Notes under the pieces: model-generated
Database searches by the model: none
What the model saw: the letters and a program-made list of their open reading frames with translations, nothing else
Told to the model about the DNA's origin: nothing
Program-made: the position numbers and the translations under genes
Part shown: piece by piece, positions 24,901-33,487 of the stretch
Position numbering within the stretch: the first letter of the stretch is position 1
Layout: each line of letters opens with the position of its first letter
DNA from: Fodinicola acaciae
GTDB lineage: Bacteria > Actinomycetota > Actinomycetes > Mycobacteriales > HKI-0501
Reading direction: 5' to 3'
DNA: 64,000 nucleotides
Assembly: GCF_010993745.1 (NCBI RefSeq)
Contig: NZ_WOTN01000004.1
Location: 558,001 to 622,000 of the forward strand

Positions 24901-26280
24901 CTGGACAACCTGGTCGTCGACGACCTCGGTCCGGCGCCGGCTGGCTGCCTGAAAGCTCCGCTCGGATCACTGAAACTCAGCGGCTTCGCACCGCGGCGCG
25001 GACAGACGAACGTGGTGACCGCCAGCTTCACCAACAACACCGCCGCCGCACTGTCCAATGTGGACATTCGGCTGACCGGCCCGAGCGGATGGCCGCTGCA
25101 GCCGCAGAGTCCGACGCACTTCGCCTCGGTGGCCGCCGGCGCGACGGTGACCGCGACATACCAGCTGCAGACTCCCGCGGACGCGAAAAGCGGCAGCTAT
25201 CAGCTGGCAACCAACGCGTCCTACGAGATCAACGGCCACCAGGCCGGCACGACTGCCAACGCGAGCGCGGTCCTGGCGTACACATCACTGGCGGACGCTT
25301 ACAACAACGTGGCCATCAGTGACGAATCGGCGACCACGGCCGGAAACTTCGACGGCTATGGCAACAGCTTCTCTCAGCAGGCGCTGACCGCGGCCGGTGC
25401 CGCGCCGGGTGCGACCGTGACGGTCGACGGCGTGACGTTCAGCTGGCCGGACGTGCCGTCGGCGCGGCCGGACAACGTCGCCGCGGCCGGTCAGACGATC
25501 GCGCTGTCCGGCAAGGGCGTGGCGGTCGGCTTCCTCGGCTCCGAGGCCGGAAACGTACGGCCCGAGGTCACCATCCACTACGCCGACGGCAGCCGATCGA
25601 CCGGACTACTCGGCTTCCCCAACTGGTGCTGCGCCGACGACAACGCGTACGGCTCGCGGATCGCGATCGACACCGACCACAACAACACACCGGCCGGTCC
25701 CGGGCATTTCGGCATTCACTACAAGATCTACTACAACACCATTCCGGCCGATCCGACCAAGACGATCGCCGCGGTGACCCTGCCGAGCTCGTCGGCGTTG
25801 CACGTTTTCGCCATGGCGATCAAGCCGGCCGCGGCGCTGTCCGGTGACGTGTACGCCTCCGACCTGGCCTGGTCGGCGATGACCAACGGCTGGGGACCGG
25901 CCGAGCGCGACCACAGCCTGGGGGAGGACGCGGCCGGCGACGGCGGTCCGCTGAAGGTGGCCGGCGTACGGTTTGCCAAAGGCCTCGGCACGGCGTCGCC
26001 TGGCGCCATCACGTACGCGGTGGACGGCACCTGCAGCCGCTTCACCGCGAAAGTCGGCCAGGACGACGAGAAGGGCGCGCCCGGCTCAGTGCGGTTTTCC
26101 GTGATCGCGGACGGAAAGACGATCTACACCAGCTCGGTGCAGAAGCCTGGCATGGCCGCGGCAGCGATCGACGTGCCGCTGACCGGCGTACGGTCAGTGC
26201 AGCTCGTCACTGGCGACGGGGGCGACGGCCCCGGCAACGACCACGCCGACTGGGGTGACGCCCTCTTCTCCTGCGCCTAG
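21958..26280 (+). CDS. Secreted GH101 endo-alpha-N-acetylgalactosaminidase
   Basis: A 1440-residue exported glycosidase that in characterised members releases the core-1 O-glycan from mucin-type glycoproteins. A Sec signal ends near PAAAAPL. An N-terminal beta-sandwich precedes the GH101 barrel, recognised by LKGYQSEGHDSAHPDYGDHF near residue 325. Asp437 in YLYVDV is the likely nucleophile and Glu463 in AVTEFPGDWERESIW the acid/base, before SHWANDPTYGG. Downstream are carbohydrate-binding-like beta-sandwiches, a NEW3-like domain (about 1000-1090) and a C-terminal NPCBM-like domain ending in NDHADWGDALFSCA. ATG 21958 follows AGAAGGG. Divergent from the PL8 gene. Confidence 0.92.
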   Translation: MPYVRTLATLVVTALAAFTLPSLPAAAAPLIPADQAVIRSGQLAVTVDRAFPRVLGYTTVDGAQLGGSTGTAATVRINGTEQRPTVAVSLTATAARYRLTLPNVTIRTELSVAGQTLTFRVTGVDDPGRTVETFDIPDLSLVSVRSDQPGATLAAAGFSVDANKSSDTVTPVGDLPVTSKPAGKSYAFVSTDRLAAGVETSTLTEPFRLAVSTVAEGTLKRTSIASQPWVYREHDTKRITELPWAKVAVTGDRNGDHAVDWQDGAIAFRSIMVNVPGSNEVKDRVVPYISYNFASLAGTPFLKALDEVKKISLLTDGLGQNVLLKGYQSEGHDSAHPDYGDHFNDRAGGLADLRKLIAEGKKYGATFGVHVNRQEAYPEAKNFSWKLANPTATCWGWLDQSYCDDKHGDEISGNLAARLKKLRQAIPDPNLSYLYVDVTPGAGWDAYDLAHLLWSDGWDAVTEFPGDWERESIWSHWANDPTYGGDNNRGVNSRIIRFLRNDQKDVWSPDPLMPNPRLADFTGWQGRVNLNDAVSNIYTYDLPAKWIQHFQVTKWTDDAIDFTGGVRITKGRDMWSEGHLVSTGGAYLLPWDSSKLYHWNASGGTTTWTLPKSWSRLGSATVATLTQTGKQQVHQVPVRDGQVTLAAAARTPYLVTKGRPADVRMDWGHGTPVGDPGFDSGGFAYWKATGARPSIVDDVRGQAHLEMGSGASAVSQRLRGLKPGQQYSASVWVQVTGAKRVATLSVDGAKVWTDSSPQEDTSGVDDKTGTRYQRMKVLFTAKTPAPLLTLSAATGTSKVEFDDVRVVPNAGAGSKDHYYAEDFEHVDQGWGPFVYTVDGGSLRTHLSERHAGYTRDTISGNWSLKTWADGVGMVYRTLPQTLRFQAGHAYRVRFDYQSDTDDAYDVRIFNNQTIAEDPLVRTTDRPLDSPPPATDPKPAGWTDVLPPQGSAPHQTYDQTFAACGDDSLGIVHNRDDNASMTLDNLVVDDLGPAPAGCLKAPLGSLKLSGFAPRRGQTNVVTASFTNNTAAALSNVDIRLTGPSGWPLQPQSPTHFASVAAGATVTATYQLQTPADAKSGSYQLATNASYEINGHQAGTTANASAVLAYTSLADAYNNVAISDESATTAGNFDGYGNSFSQQALTAAGAAPGATVTVDGVTFSWPDVPSARPDNVAAAGQTIALSGKGVAVGFLGSEAGNVRPEVTIHYADGSRSTGLLGFPNWCCADDNAYGSRIAIDTDHNNTPAGPGHFGIHYKIYYNTIPADPTKTIAAVTLPSSSALHVFAMAIKPAAALSGDVYASDLAWSAMTNGWGPAERDHSLGEDAAGDGGPLKVAGVRFAKGLGTASPGAITYAVDGTCSRFTAKVGQDDEKGAPGSVRFSVIADGKTIYTSSVQKPGMAAAAIDVPLTGVRSVQLVTGDGGDGPGNDHADWGDALFSCA

Positions 26281-26320
26281 GAAGACGCAATCGGATTCCG
26301 ATTCCCGCGTCCGCGGCGGG

Positions 26321-26974
26321 TTAGGAGGAGGAGCGGGGCATCTGGCCGGCGACATCGCGCGAGGCGCCGAGCGCGACCTGCGGGTTGATCGAGCCCAGCA
26401 GCTTTTCCAGCGCGTACTCCACGTCGGACTTCCACGACACGGCCGTCCGCAGCTCGAGCCGCAGCCGCGGCCACCGCGGATGTGGACGTACGGTCTTGAA
26501 GCCGACCGAGAGCAGGAAGTCGGCCGGCACGACACAGCTCGGACCGTCCCACTTCAAGTCGGCGAAGGCCTCGATCGCCTTCAGTCCGCGCTTGGTCAGG
26601 TCCTTGGCCACACCCTGGATCAGCATCCGGCCGAGGCCGCCGCTGGCAAACTCCGGCAGCACGGTCGCGGTCATCAGCAGGGCCGCGTCCGGGCTCACCG
26701 GGCTGGTCGGAAAGGCGACCGACCGCGGCACGTACGCCGGCGGCGCGTACATCACATAGCCGGCCGGCACGCCGTCAACGTAGACGAGCTTGCCGCACGA
26801 CCCCCAGTCAAGCAGCGTCGCGGAGACCCACGACTCCTTCTCGAACGCGGTGTCGCCGCTCTCGATCGCGCGATCGCGGCTGACCGGATCCAGCTCCCAG
26901 AACACGCATTTGCGGCACTGTCCGGGAAGATCCTCCAGCGTGTCGAGCGTCAGGTTGACCAGGCGTCGGGACAT
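26321..26974 (-). CDS. GNAT family acetyltransferase-like protein
   Basis: A 217-residue cytoplasmic protein with a GNAT-like core: VPAGYVMYAPPAYVPRSVAF, then LLMTATVLPEFASGGLGRML matching the acetyl-CoA-binding segment, and KAIEAFADL. The start ... CRKCVFWELDP contains a CxxC pair of unknown purpose. Position close to parB and cwlM matches Rv3916c of mycobacteria, so it is probably the backbone gene pushed away from cwlM by insertions. Its acceptor substrate is unknown. The convergent GH101 stop is 40 bp away. Confidence 0.82.
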   Translation of the reverse strand: MSRRLVNLTLDTLEDLPGQCRKCVFWELDPVSRDRAIESGDTAFEKESWVSATLLDWGSCGKLVYVDGVPAGYVMYAPPAYVPRSVAFPTSPVSPDAALLMTATVLPEFASGGLGRMLIQGVAKDLTKRGLKAIEAFADLKWDGPSCVVPADFLLSVGFKTVRPHPRWPRLRLELRTAVSWKSDVEYALEKLLGSINPQVALGASRDVAGQMPRSSS

Positions 26975-27107
26975 CGTTGGCCCGTCCTCCCCCCAACGGA
27001 TGTAACCACTGTCACCAAGATCGTACGGCCAGCACGGCGAGCAGGGAATACGGGCTAGTCGCGGACGGTAAACTTCGTGGTCAGCCGACAGTTATGGAGG
27101 ACCGGTT

Positions 27108-28433
27108 TTGAGCACCGGCGACGGCACCACACTCGACGACTACACCGATCGCTATTCGGCCGCGCTGCGCGGCATGACGCCGTCGGAGATCCGAGCTCTG
27201 TTCTCGGTCGCCAACCGGCCGGAGGTCGTCTCGCTGGCCGGCGGCATGCCGTACGTGGAGGCCCTGCCGCTGCAGTCGATCGCCGGTCTGGTCAGCGAGG
27301 TTGTCGCTTCGCAGGGTGCGGTCGCGCTGCAGTACGGCGTCGGCCAGGGGCTGCTGGAGCTGCGCGAGCTGATCTGCGAGGTGATGGACCTCGAGGACAT
27401 CGCCGCCTCCGCCGAGGACATCGTGGTGACCACCGGTTCGCAGCAGGCCCTGGACATGGTGTCGCGGGTCTTTCTCGACCCCGGTGACGTGGTGCTCGCC
27501 GAGGGTCCGTCGTACGTCGGCGCGCTCGGCACCTTCCAGGCGGCGCAGGCCGAGGTCGTGCATGTGGAGATGGACGACGACGGCCTGGTGCCGGCGCGGT
27601 TACGCGCGACCCTCGAGCAACTGCGCAAAGCCGGCCGGCGCGCCAAGTTTCTTTACACCGTGCCAAATTTTCACAATCCGGCCGGCGTGACGCTGACCGA
27701 GGCGCGGCGCGACGAGGTGATCGCACTGGCCGAGGAATACGACCTGCTGGTGGTGGAGGACAACCCTTACGGCCTGCTCGGCTTCGAGGCGAGTCCGGGC
27801 CGGGCACTGCGGTCGCGCTCAGAATCGCGCGTCATCTATCTCGGCTCGTTTTCCAAGACCTTCGCCGCCGGCCTGCGGGTCGGCTGGGTCCTCGCGCCGC
27901 ACGCCGTACGCGACAAGCTGACCATGGTGAGCGAGGCGCAGGTGCTCTCGCCGTCCAACCTGACCCAGAAGGTCGTCGCCGAATACCTGCTCAAGTATCC
28001 GTGGCGCGACCAGGTGAAGGTGTTTCGCGAGGTCTATCGCGAGCGCCGCGACGCGATGCTGCACGCGCTCGACCTGCACATGCCGGCCGGCGTCCGGTGG
28101 ACCCGTCCGGCCGGCGGTTTCTACGTCTGGCTGACTCTGCCGGAAGGCTGGGACGCCAAGGCGATGGTGCCGCGCGCGCTCACCCACAAGGTGGCCTATG
28201 TGCCAGGCATCGGCTTTTACGCGGACGGCGACGGAGTCCGCCAGATGCGGCTGTCGTACTGTTATCCGCCACCGGAACGGATCATCGAGGGTGTCCGCCG
28301 GCTGGCCGGAGTGATCGGAGAGGAGGCCGAGCTGCGCGAGACGTTTGGTCCCGTGCTCGGTCAGGCGCCGGCGCGTACGGACGGCCGGACCCACTCGCGG
28401 GGCACCGAGGCCCCCGATCCTGGCACGGTCTAG
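27108..28433 (+). CDS. PLP-dependent class I/II aminotransferase
   Basis: A 441-residue fold-type I aminotransferase close to the 2-aminoadipate/branched-chain (LysN, MocR-like catalytic) group but without a GntR domain. The PLP-binding tyrosine region is SYVGALGTFQAA, NPAG is in NFHNPAGVTLTE, the Asp/Tyr site is VVEDNPYGLLGF, and the PLP lysine is in LGSFSKTFAAGLRVGW. The C-terminal 30 residues are hydrophilic. TTG 27108 is used because GGAGG sits 9 nt upstream and the conserved part starts at once. It is followed after 10 bp by the ligase-like gene. The pair recurs beside parB in related actinomycetes, so a wall or D-amino-acid role is suspected, not shown. Confidence 0.88.
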   Translation: MSTGDGTTLDDYTDRYSAALRGMTPSEIRALFSVANRPEVVSLAGGMPYVEALPLQSIAGLVSEVVASQGAVALQYGVGQGLLELRELICEVMDLEDIAASAEDIVVTTGSQQALDMVSRVFLDPGDVVLAEGPSYVGALGTFQAAQAEVVHVEMDDDGLVPARLRATLEQLRKAGRRAKFLYTVPNFHNPAGVTLTEARRDEVIALAEEYDLLVVEDNPYGLLGFEASPGRALRSRSESRVIYLGSFSKTFAAGLRVGWVLAPHAVRDKLTMVSEAQVLSPSNLTQKVVAEYLLKYPWRDQVKVFREVYRERRDAMLHALDLHMPAGVRWTRPAGGFYVWLTLPEGWDAKAMVPRALTHKVAYVPGIGFYADGDGVRQMRLSYCYPPPERIIEGVRRLAGVIGEEAELRETFGPVLGQAPARTDGRTHSRGTEAPDPGTV

Positions 28434-28443
28434 GGGGAGCGCG

Positions 28444-29379
28444 ATGCATGCCATGGTGTTGGCCGGCGGCCTTTCGTACGAGCGAGACGTGTCGCTGCGG
28501 TCCGGCCGCCGGGTCGCCGACGCGCTGCGCCGCGCGGGCGTCGAGACGACGATCGCCGACGCGGACGCCAACCTGCTCGCCGCGCTGCACGACACGCAGC
28601 CGGACGCCGTCTACATCGCTCTGCACGGCGCGCCAGGGGAGGACGGTGCTCTGCGCGCGGTCCTCGACGCTGCCGACGTGCCGTACGTGGGTGCCGGCGC
28701 GGCCGAGTCGCGACTGGCGTGGGACAAGCCGGTCGCCAAGACACTGCTGCGGCGCGCCGGCATCGACACACCTGACTGGATGGCGCTGCCGCACGAGACC
28801 TTCCGCGAGCTCGGCGCCGCCGCCGTTCTCGAGCGCGTAGTGAAGAGCGTCGGCATGCCGCTGATGGTGAAGCCGGTCAACGGCGGCTCGGGCCTCGGCG
28901 CGACGCCGGTCTTCGACGCGGCCGACCTGCCGTCGGCGATGATGTCGTGCTTCGCGTACGGCGGCACCGCGCTGCTGGAGCGCTTCGTCGCCGGCATCGA
29001 CGTGGCGGTCACCGTGATCGACCTCGGCGACGGGCCGCGAGCGCTGCCGGCGGTGGAGATCGAGCCCGCGGACGGCGTCTACGACTACGTCGCGCGCTAC
29101 ACCGCCGGCGTCACCCGCTGGCACACCCCGCCGCGGCTCGCTCCAGAGGTGGCTCAGCAGGTCGCCGAAGTCGCACTGCAGGCGCACACCGCGCTCGGTA
29201 TTCGGGACCTGTCCAGAGTCGACACGTTGGTCGATCCGGACGGCCGCGCCCACGTCCTCGAGGTGAGCGTGTCGCCGGGGATGACCGAGACCTCGCTGAC
29301 CCCGATGGCGATCGCCGCCGCTGACCTCGACCTCGGCGAGGTCTGCCGCACGCTCATCGAGCGCGCCGCCACTCGCTAG
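28444..29379 (+). CDS. D-alanine-D-alanine ligase-like ATP-grasp protein
   Basis: A 311-residue ATP-grasp ligase. The N-terminal domain begins MHAMVLAGGLSYERDVSLRS, as in Ddl enzymes; ALHGAPGEDGALRAVLD matches the Ddl HGxxGEDG motif. The ATP-binding part contains LMVKPVNGGSGLGATPV and the C terminus EVSVSPGMTETS in place of the canonical EVNTxPG, so metal and substrate residues differ. It may join other amino acids or be a peptidoglycan-linked ligase. ATG 28444 follows GGGGGAGCGCG. It is in an operon with the aminotransferase; its last 26 bp overlap the convergent NmrA-like gene. Confidence 0.87.
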   Translation: MHAMVLAGGLSYERDVSLRSGRRVADALRRAGVETTIADADANLLAALHDTQPDAVYIALHGAPGEDGALRAVLDAADVPYVGAGAAESRLAWDKPVAKTLLRRAGIDTPDWMALPHETFRELGAAAVLERVVKSVGMPLMVKPVNGGSGLGATPVFDAADLPSAMMSCFAYGGTALLERFVAGIDVAVTVIDLGDGPRALPAVEIEPADGVYDYVARYTAGVTRWHTPPRLAPEVAQQVAEVALQAHTALGIRDLSRVDTLVDPDGRAHVLEVSVSPGMTETSLTPMAIAAADLDLGEVCRTLIERAATR

Positions 29380-30160
29380 CGACCCACTCGCGAAACGTAC
29401 GAGCCGGCCGGCCGAGGACGCGCGGCACGTCTTCGGACAGCGCCTCGTTGCCGCCGGCGCGTACGAGCTGATAGCCGCGTACGGCAACCTCGACCACGTC
29501 CGCCGGCACACCAGCGGCGAGCATCGGTTCGCGCGGATCGAGCACGTCGACGATCGGGATCTGCCGGCCAAGCTCCTCGGAAAGCACGGCCACCATGTCC
29601 GGCACGCTGATCGCCTCCGGTCCTGTCAACGTCAACGCCATGCCGTCGTACGCCTCAGTGCGAAGTGCCCGCACGGCCACCTCCGCGATGTCGCGCGGAT
29701 CGATGACTGCCTGCCGGCCGTCGCCTGTCATGTTTGGCACCGGCTGGCCGGCGTGGATCGCCGGCAGCCACTGCAGCGCGTTGCTCGCGAACCAGGTCGG
29801 TCGCAACGCGACCCAAGGTGCGCCTCGATCGCGCAGCGCGCGCTCGCCGGGCGCATGCCAGTCCGACGGCGAGCCGACAGAGCCGCCAACGGCCGACAGC
29901 TTCACGACCTTGCGGGCGCCGGCTGCTTCGATCATCGCCCGGTCGTGCTCGGCGACCGCACCACCAGGCGCTGTCGCCAGGAAGATGGCGTCCACACCGT
30001 CGACCGCTTTGCGCAGTGACTCGGCATCGGTGAAGTCGGCGCGTACGACGTCGTCTCCGGCGAGGCGGCGACTCATCGCGCGTACGGGCTGGCCGGCAGC
30101 CCTGAGCTGTCGCAGGACTTCGCTTCCAATGGTGCCGCTGGCACCTGTCACCAGGATCAT
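29354..30160 (-). CDS. NmrA/SDR-like NAD(P)-binding protein
   Basis: A 268-residue Rossmann-fold protein. MILVTGASGTIGSEVLRQL carries the dinucleotide-binding GxxGxxG; DGVDAIFLATAPGG and VVKLSAVGG follow as in NmrA-like and quinone-oxidoreductase (QorB) relatives. The usual YxxxK is replaced by a WHAPGERALRD stretch. ATG 30160 is used; coding character upstream is poor. Divergent from an AraC-type regulator with 61 bp between them, so it is probably controlled by it. Likely a redox sensor or NAD(P)H-dependent reductase for quinones or aldehydes. Confidence 0.86.
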   Translation of the reverse strand: MILVTGASGTIGSEVLRQLRAAGQPVRAMSRRLAGDDVVRADFTDAESLRKAVDGVDAIFLATAPGGAVAEHDRAMIEAAGARKVVKLSAVGGSVGSPSDWHAPGERALRDRGAPWVALRPTWFASNALQWLPAIHAGQPVPNMTGDGRQAVIDPRDIAEVAVRALRTEAYDGMALTLTGPEAISVPDMVAVLSEELGRQIPIVDVLDPREPMLAAGVPADVVEVAVRGYQLVRAGGNEALSEDVPRVLGRPARTFREWVASEWRRAR

Positions 30161-30221
30161 GCGGCGATCGTCGCAACGACCGGGTCGCGCCTGATAGGAA
30201 CTTCCGGCATAGCCTGGTCCG

Positions 30222-30869
30222 GTGAGCCTGGACGAGTGGTTCGACCGGATCGATCTGACGTCGTACGCCGGCGGGCCGTTGATCCATCCACCCGATCCGG
30301 CGACCGAGATCGTGTGGCGGCTGGCGGTCGATCGGCCGACGGCCGCCTTCGTCCGTGGGCCGCGCACGCACGCGTCGTACTTCGCCGGCAAGGAAATCCC
30401 GGCCTGCCTTCGGCTCCGGTTCCGGCGTGGTGCCGCCGCGGCGCTCTTCGGCGTACGCGCCGATCGCCTCACCAATCGCACCCTGCCGATCAGCGTGGCG
30501 ACCGACGATCCGGACGTCTTCCTCGAGCACCTCGAGCGGCGCCTGCCGAGCGCGCCGGATGTGGGTCTGGTGGAGCTCGCCACCGATCGGCTCTCCGCCG
30601 GCCAGTCGGTGGCCGCCACGGCGGCGGCCGTCGGAGTGAGCGAGCGACACCTCCGCGATCTCTTCGCGGAGACGATCGGCGTCTCGCCGAAGCGATACGC
30701 CGGACTCAGCCGGCTCCGTGCCGTGCTCGCCGCTGATGGCTCATGGTCCACGCGCGCGAGCGAGGCCGGCTATTACGACCAGTCGCACATGGCTGCGCAC
30801 TTTCGTGAGCTGATGCGCGTGACTCCTGGCGCGTACGCGGCCGGAAAGCTGCCGACAACCGCGTGCTGA
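30222..30869 (+). CDS. AraC-family helix-turn-helix regulator
   Basis: A 215-residue regulator. Residues 1-125 resemble the DUF6597-like sensor half of short AraC proteins. The C-terminal domain has SVAATAAAVGVSERHLRDLF followed by IGVSPKRYAGLSRLRAVL and the second helix-turn-helix ASEAGYYDQSHMAAHFRELM with the AraC signature. It begins at GTG 30222, 61 bp from the divergent NmrA-like gene, its probable target. Inducer unknown. Confidence 0.88.
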   Translation: MSLDEWFDRIDLTSYAGGPLIHPPDPATEIVWRLAVDRPTAAFVRGPRTHASYFAGKEIPACLRLRFRRGAAAALFGVRADRLTNRTLPISVATDDPDVFLEHLERRLPSAPDVGLVELATDRLSAGQSVAATAAAVGVSERHLRDLFAETIGVSPKRYAGLSRLRAVLAADGSWSTRASEAGYYDQSHMAAHFRELMRVTPGAYAAGKLPTTAC

Positions 30870-30977
30870 CAGGCCGATTCTGACGAGGTCAGGCCCGTTT
30901 CGCGCCGGTCGCGTCAGCCAAAACGCTCTCAGAATCGCGCAGGAACACGATTCTCCTGGGGTTTTGGCCGGCCGAGA

Positions 30978-31262
30978 TTACGAGGCTTCGGACTCCGCGG
31001 CGCCTGAAGCGGCATCCGGATAGGGTCGGCGCGGCTCTCGTACACCGCCATCGGCGTCGCTGACCCACACCGTGACGCGTCCCCAGCGGCTCAGCCGGCT
31101 GCCGGCCGCAGGGACCTGGTCGACCACGCGACCGTTCAACACGGGAGTGGGGCTGTCGGGATTGGGGCCCTCGAGCAGGACGCCGACGTCGTGTCCGGCC
31201 AGCCACGCCTCGAGTGCTTGCTGACCACGAAAATCCGGCACTACCACTGGAAGCTCATCCAT
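30978..31262 (-). CDS. Single PASTA-domain protein
   Basis: A 94-residue protein whose first 70 residues form one PASTA-like unit (VVPDFRGQQALEAWLAGHD, then GRVVDQVPAAGSRLSRWGRV and VTVWVSDADG). PASTA repeats bind peptidoglycan fragments or beta-lactams when outside the cell, but this protein has no signal peptide or transmembrane segment, so it is predicted cytoplasmic. The tail is acidic and low in complexity. It lies downstream of parB beyond the operon terminator, with its own ATG at 31262. Its role is unknown. Confidence 0.75.
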   Translation of the reverse strand: MDELPVVVPDFRGQQALEAWLAGHDVGVLLEGPNPDSPTPVLNGRVVDQVPAAGSRLSRWGRVTVWVSDADGGVREPRRPYPDAASGAAESEAS

Positions 31263-31310
31263 CTGGCATCACCCTCTTCAAATGCTATCCGGCAATCCCC
31301 GGAAAAGCAT

Positions 31311-31342
31311 CGAGCGCGCGCCTAGCAGCAGGCGCGCGCTCG
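31311..31342 (-). terminator. Terminator of the rpmH-parB operon
   Basis: A perfect 13-bp stem CGAGCGCGCGCCT (31311-31323 with 31330-31342) and a 6-nt loop lie 13 bp after the parB stop on the leftward transcript. Confidence 0.8.
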
Positions 31343-31355
31343 GAGGAGGAGTGGA

Positions 31356-32318
31356 TCAGTCGGAGCCGCGTCCGTCGATCCCCATCACCCCGGCGATCCG
31401 CTCGAGGTCGTCCACCGACGCGAACTCGATGGTGATCTTGCCTTTGCGGCGGCCGAGGTCGATCTTCACGCGGGTGTCGAACTGGTCGGAGAGCCGGTCG
31501 GCGAGCTCGTTCAGCGCGGGGGACTGCGGCTGCTTCCGCCGCTGCACCGGCGTGCGCTTCTGGGTCGGTCCTTCGGCCTGCGCGAGTGCGACCAGCTCCT
31601 CCGTCGCGCGTACCGACAGGCCTTCGGCGACGATCCGGTGCGCCAGTTCGTCCTGCTTCTCGTGGTCGTCGAGGGCGAGGAGCGCGCGGGCGTGACCGGC
31701 CGAGAGCACACGGGCAGCGACGCGGCGCTGGACGGTCGCCGGCAGGCTCAGCAACCGAATGGTGTTGGAGATCTGCGGACGGCTGCGGCCGAGGCGCTGG
31801 CCGAGCTCCTCGTGCGTCACGCCAAACTCGGCGAGCAGCTGCTGGTACGCCGCCGCCTCTTCCAGCGGGTTGAGATCGCTGCGGTGAATGTTTTCCAGCA
31901 GGGCGTCGCGAAGCATCAGGTCGTCGCCAAGCTCGCGTACGATCGCCGGGATCTTCTCCAGGCCTGCGGCGGTCGACGCGCGCCACCGCCGCTCACCCAT
32001 GATCAGCTCATAGCGGTCCGGCGCGGTCTCACGTACGACCACCGGCTGCAGCACGCCGACCTCGAGGATGGACGCCTTCAGCTCCTCGAGCGCCTCCTCG
32101 TCGAAGGCAGTCCGTGGCTGCTTCGGGTTGGGGTGGATCGAGCTGACCGCGACCTCGCGCAGCGTGGCGCCTGGCACCGGCTCGAGGTCCTCGATGGCGG
32201 GGCTGGCCGCTTCCTCGACGATCCGCGCCGCCGGCGTCGACGGCTGCTGATCCTCCGGTGCGCTGGTGGGAATCAGCGCACCGAGACCGCGGCCGAGGCC
32301 ACCTCGTTTCGACTTCAC
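31356..32318 (-). CDS. parB: Chromosome partitioning protein ParB
   Basis: Binds parS sites and loads condensin near the origin; acts as a CTP-dependent DNA clamp. The protein has 320 residues. The N terminus [13 protein letters not shown] matches ParB members that contact ParA. The CTP-binding part has [20 protein letters not shown] and [16 protein letters not shown] (box II). The parS-binding helix-turn-helix is [20 protein letters not shown]. The C-terminal dimerisation domain ends in [13 protein letters not shown]. It overlaps parA by 4 bp (ATGA) and closes the operon before a strong hairpin. Three parS-like sites lie within 10 kb. Confidence 0.96.
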   Translation of the reverse strand: MKSKRGGLGRGLGALIPTSAPEDQQPSTPAARIVEEAASPAIEDLEPVPGATLREVAVSSIHPNPKQPRTAFDEEALEELKASILEVGVLQPVVVRETAPDRYELIMGERRWRASTAAGLEKIPAIVRELGDDLMLRDALLENIHRSDLNPLEEAAAYQQLLAEFGVTHEELGQRLGRSRPQISNTIRLLSLPATVQRRVAARVLSAGHARALLALDDHEKQDELAHRIVAEGLSVRATEELVALAQAEGPTQKRTPVQRRKQPQSPALNELADRLSDQFDTRVKIDLGRRKGKITIEFASVDDLERIAGVMGIDGRGSD

Positions 32319-33478
32319 CGGATCCCCCGCTCGGCGAGCTCCTTCGCGGCGGCCAGATAACTAGTGGCGCCGCGCGAGCCCGGGTCGTACGTCAACACCG
32401 ACTGGCCGTAACCCGGTGCCTCGGAAACCTTGACGCTGCGGGGGATGACCGAGGTGAGGACGGTGTCCTTGAAATACTCGCGCACCTCGTTGGCGACCTG
32501 ATCGGCCAGCTTGGTCCGCGCGTCGTACATGGTGAGCAGGATCGTCGACACGCGGATCTTCGGGTTGAGATGCGCCTTGATCAGGTCGATGTTGTTGAGC
32601 AGTTGGCCGAGCCCTTCCAACGCGTAGTACTCGCACTGGATCGGGATCAGCACCTCCTCGGCGGCGACCATCGCGTTGACGGTCAGCAGGCCGAGCGACG
32701 GGGGACAGTCGACCAATACGTAGTCGACCTCCTCCGGATACGCCTCGATCGCCTTCTGTAGCCGCGACTCGCGAGCCACCAGTGAAACCAACTCGATCTC
32801 GGCGCCGGCGAGGTCTATGGTCGCCGGCACGCACTTGAGGTTGGGCATCCCCTCGACGGTCTGCGCGACCTCTTTGAGGGTCGACTCGTTGATCAGCGCG
32901 TCATACACGCTCGGCGTGCCGGCACGGTGGTCCACGTCGAGACCGGTGGAGGCGTTTCCCTGCGGATCCAGGTCGATGACGAGGACCTCGAGGCCGCTCA
33001 TCGCCAGTGCCATTCCGAGGTTGACCGCGGTGGTCGTCTTGCCGACGCCACCCTTCTGGTTGGCGACGCAGATCGTACGGCGGCGCGGCGGTCGAGGGAG
33101 AGACGTTGGGTGCAGCACGTCCACCGCACGCTTGGCCTCCTTGGCGATCGGCAGGTCGTCCTCGCGTGTTTCACGTGAAACATCGTCGCCAGACGTCGAT
33201 GTTTCACGTGAAACAGTGGCCTCCAGGGCCTGCCTGATCCGCCGCTGACTCTCGTCGTCACTGCCGCTCGGCGCATGTCTGCCGTCAGAGGGTCCGCTCG
33301 TCGTCATGGCTCCCACCGAGGTCTCCGAATCGTTGAGTCGCTCATCGAGCCCCGCCGAACTGAGCCAACCGACGGGTGACGGGTCGAAATCACGCGCCGG
33401 ACCCGCACTCCTATTCAACCAGCCGACCGGACCCGGCTCAGCGGCCGGAGGTGCCTTGGTCTTCCGCTTCTTGCTCAC
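32315..33478 (-). CDS. parA: Chromosome partitioning ATPase ParA with long N-terminal extension
   Basis: Walker-type ATPase that moves ParB-parS complexes. Residues about 133-387 are the ATPase: [19 protein letters not shown] (deviant Walker A), [11 protein letters not shown] and [18 protein letters not shown]. The first 132 residues are unusual: an N-terminal basic stretch, two PVGWL-containing units ([11 protein letters not shown] and [10 protein letters not shown]), and two VSRET pentapeptides encoded by parS sites. GTG 33478 is supported by a strong GAGGGGGG; ATG 33307 has a poorly spaced site. It starts 9 bp after rsmG. The extension may bind a polar or septal protein; that is inference. 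Confidence 0.94.
   Translation of the reverse strand: MSKKRKTKAPPAAEPGPVGWLNRSAGPARDFDPSPVGWLSSAGLDERLNDSETSVGAMTTSGPSDGRHAPSGSDDESQRRIRQALEATVSRETSTSGDDVSRETREDDLPIAKEAKRAVDVLHPTSLPRPPRRRTICVANQKGGVGKTTTAVNLGMALAMSGLEVLVIDLDPQGNASTGLDVDHRAGTPSVYDALINESTLKEVAQTVEGMPNLKCVPATIDLAGAEIELVSLVARESRLQKAIEAYPEEVDYVLVDCPPSLGLLTVNAMVAAEEVLIPIQCEYYALEGLGQLLNNIDLIKAHLNPKIRVSTILLTMYDARTKLADQVANEVREYFKDTVLTSVIPRSVKVSEAPGYGQSVLTYDPGSRGATSYLAAAKELAERGIR
33167..33182. promoter_or_regulatory. parS: parS site 1, perfect
   Basis: TGTTTCACGTGAAACA, the exact 16-bp consensus ParB-binding palindrome, lies inside the parA coding sequence, where it specifies the peptide VSRET. Confidence 0.95.
33200..33215. promoter_or_regulatory. 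parS: parS site 2, perfect
   Basis: A second exact TGTTTCACGTGAAACA lies 33 bp (11 codons) from site 1, in the same reading frame, again encoding VSRET in ParA. Both sites are about 6 kb from oriC. Confidence 0.95.
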
Positions 33479-33487
33479 AGTCCCCCC

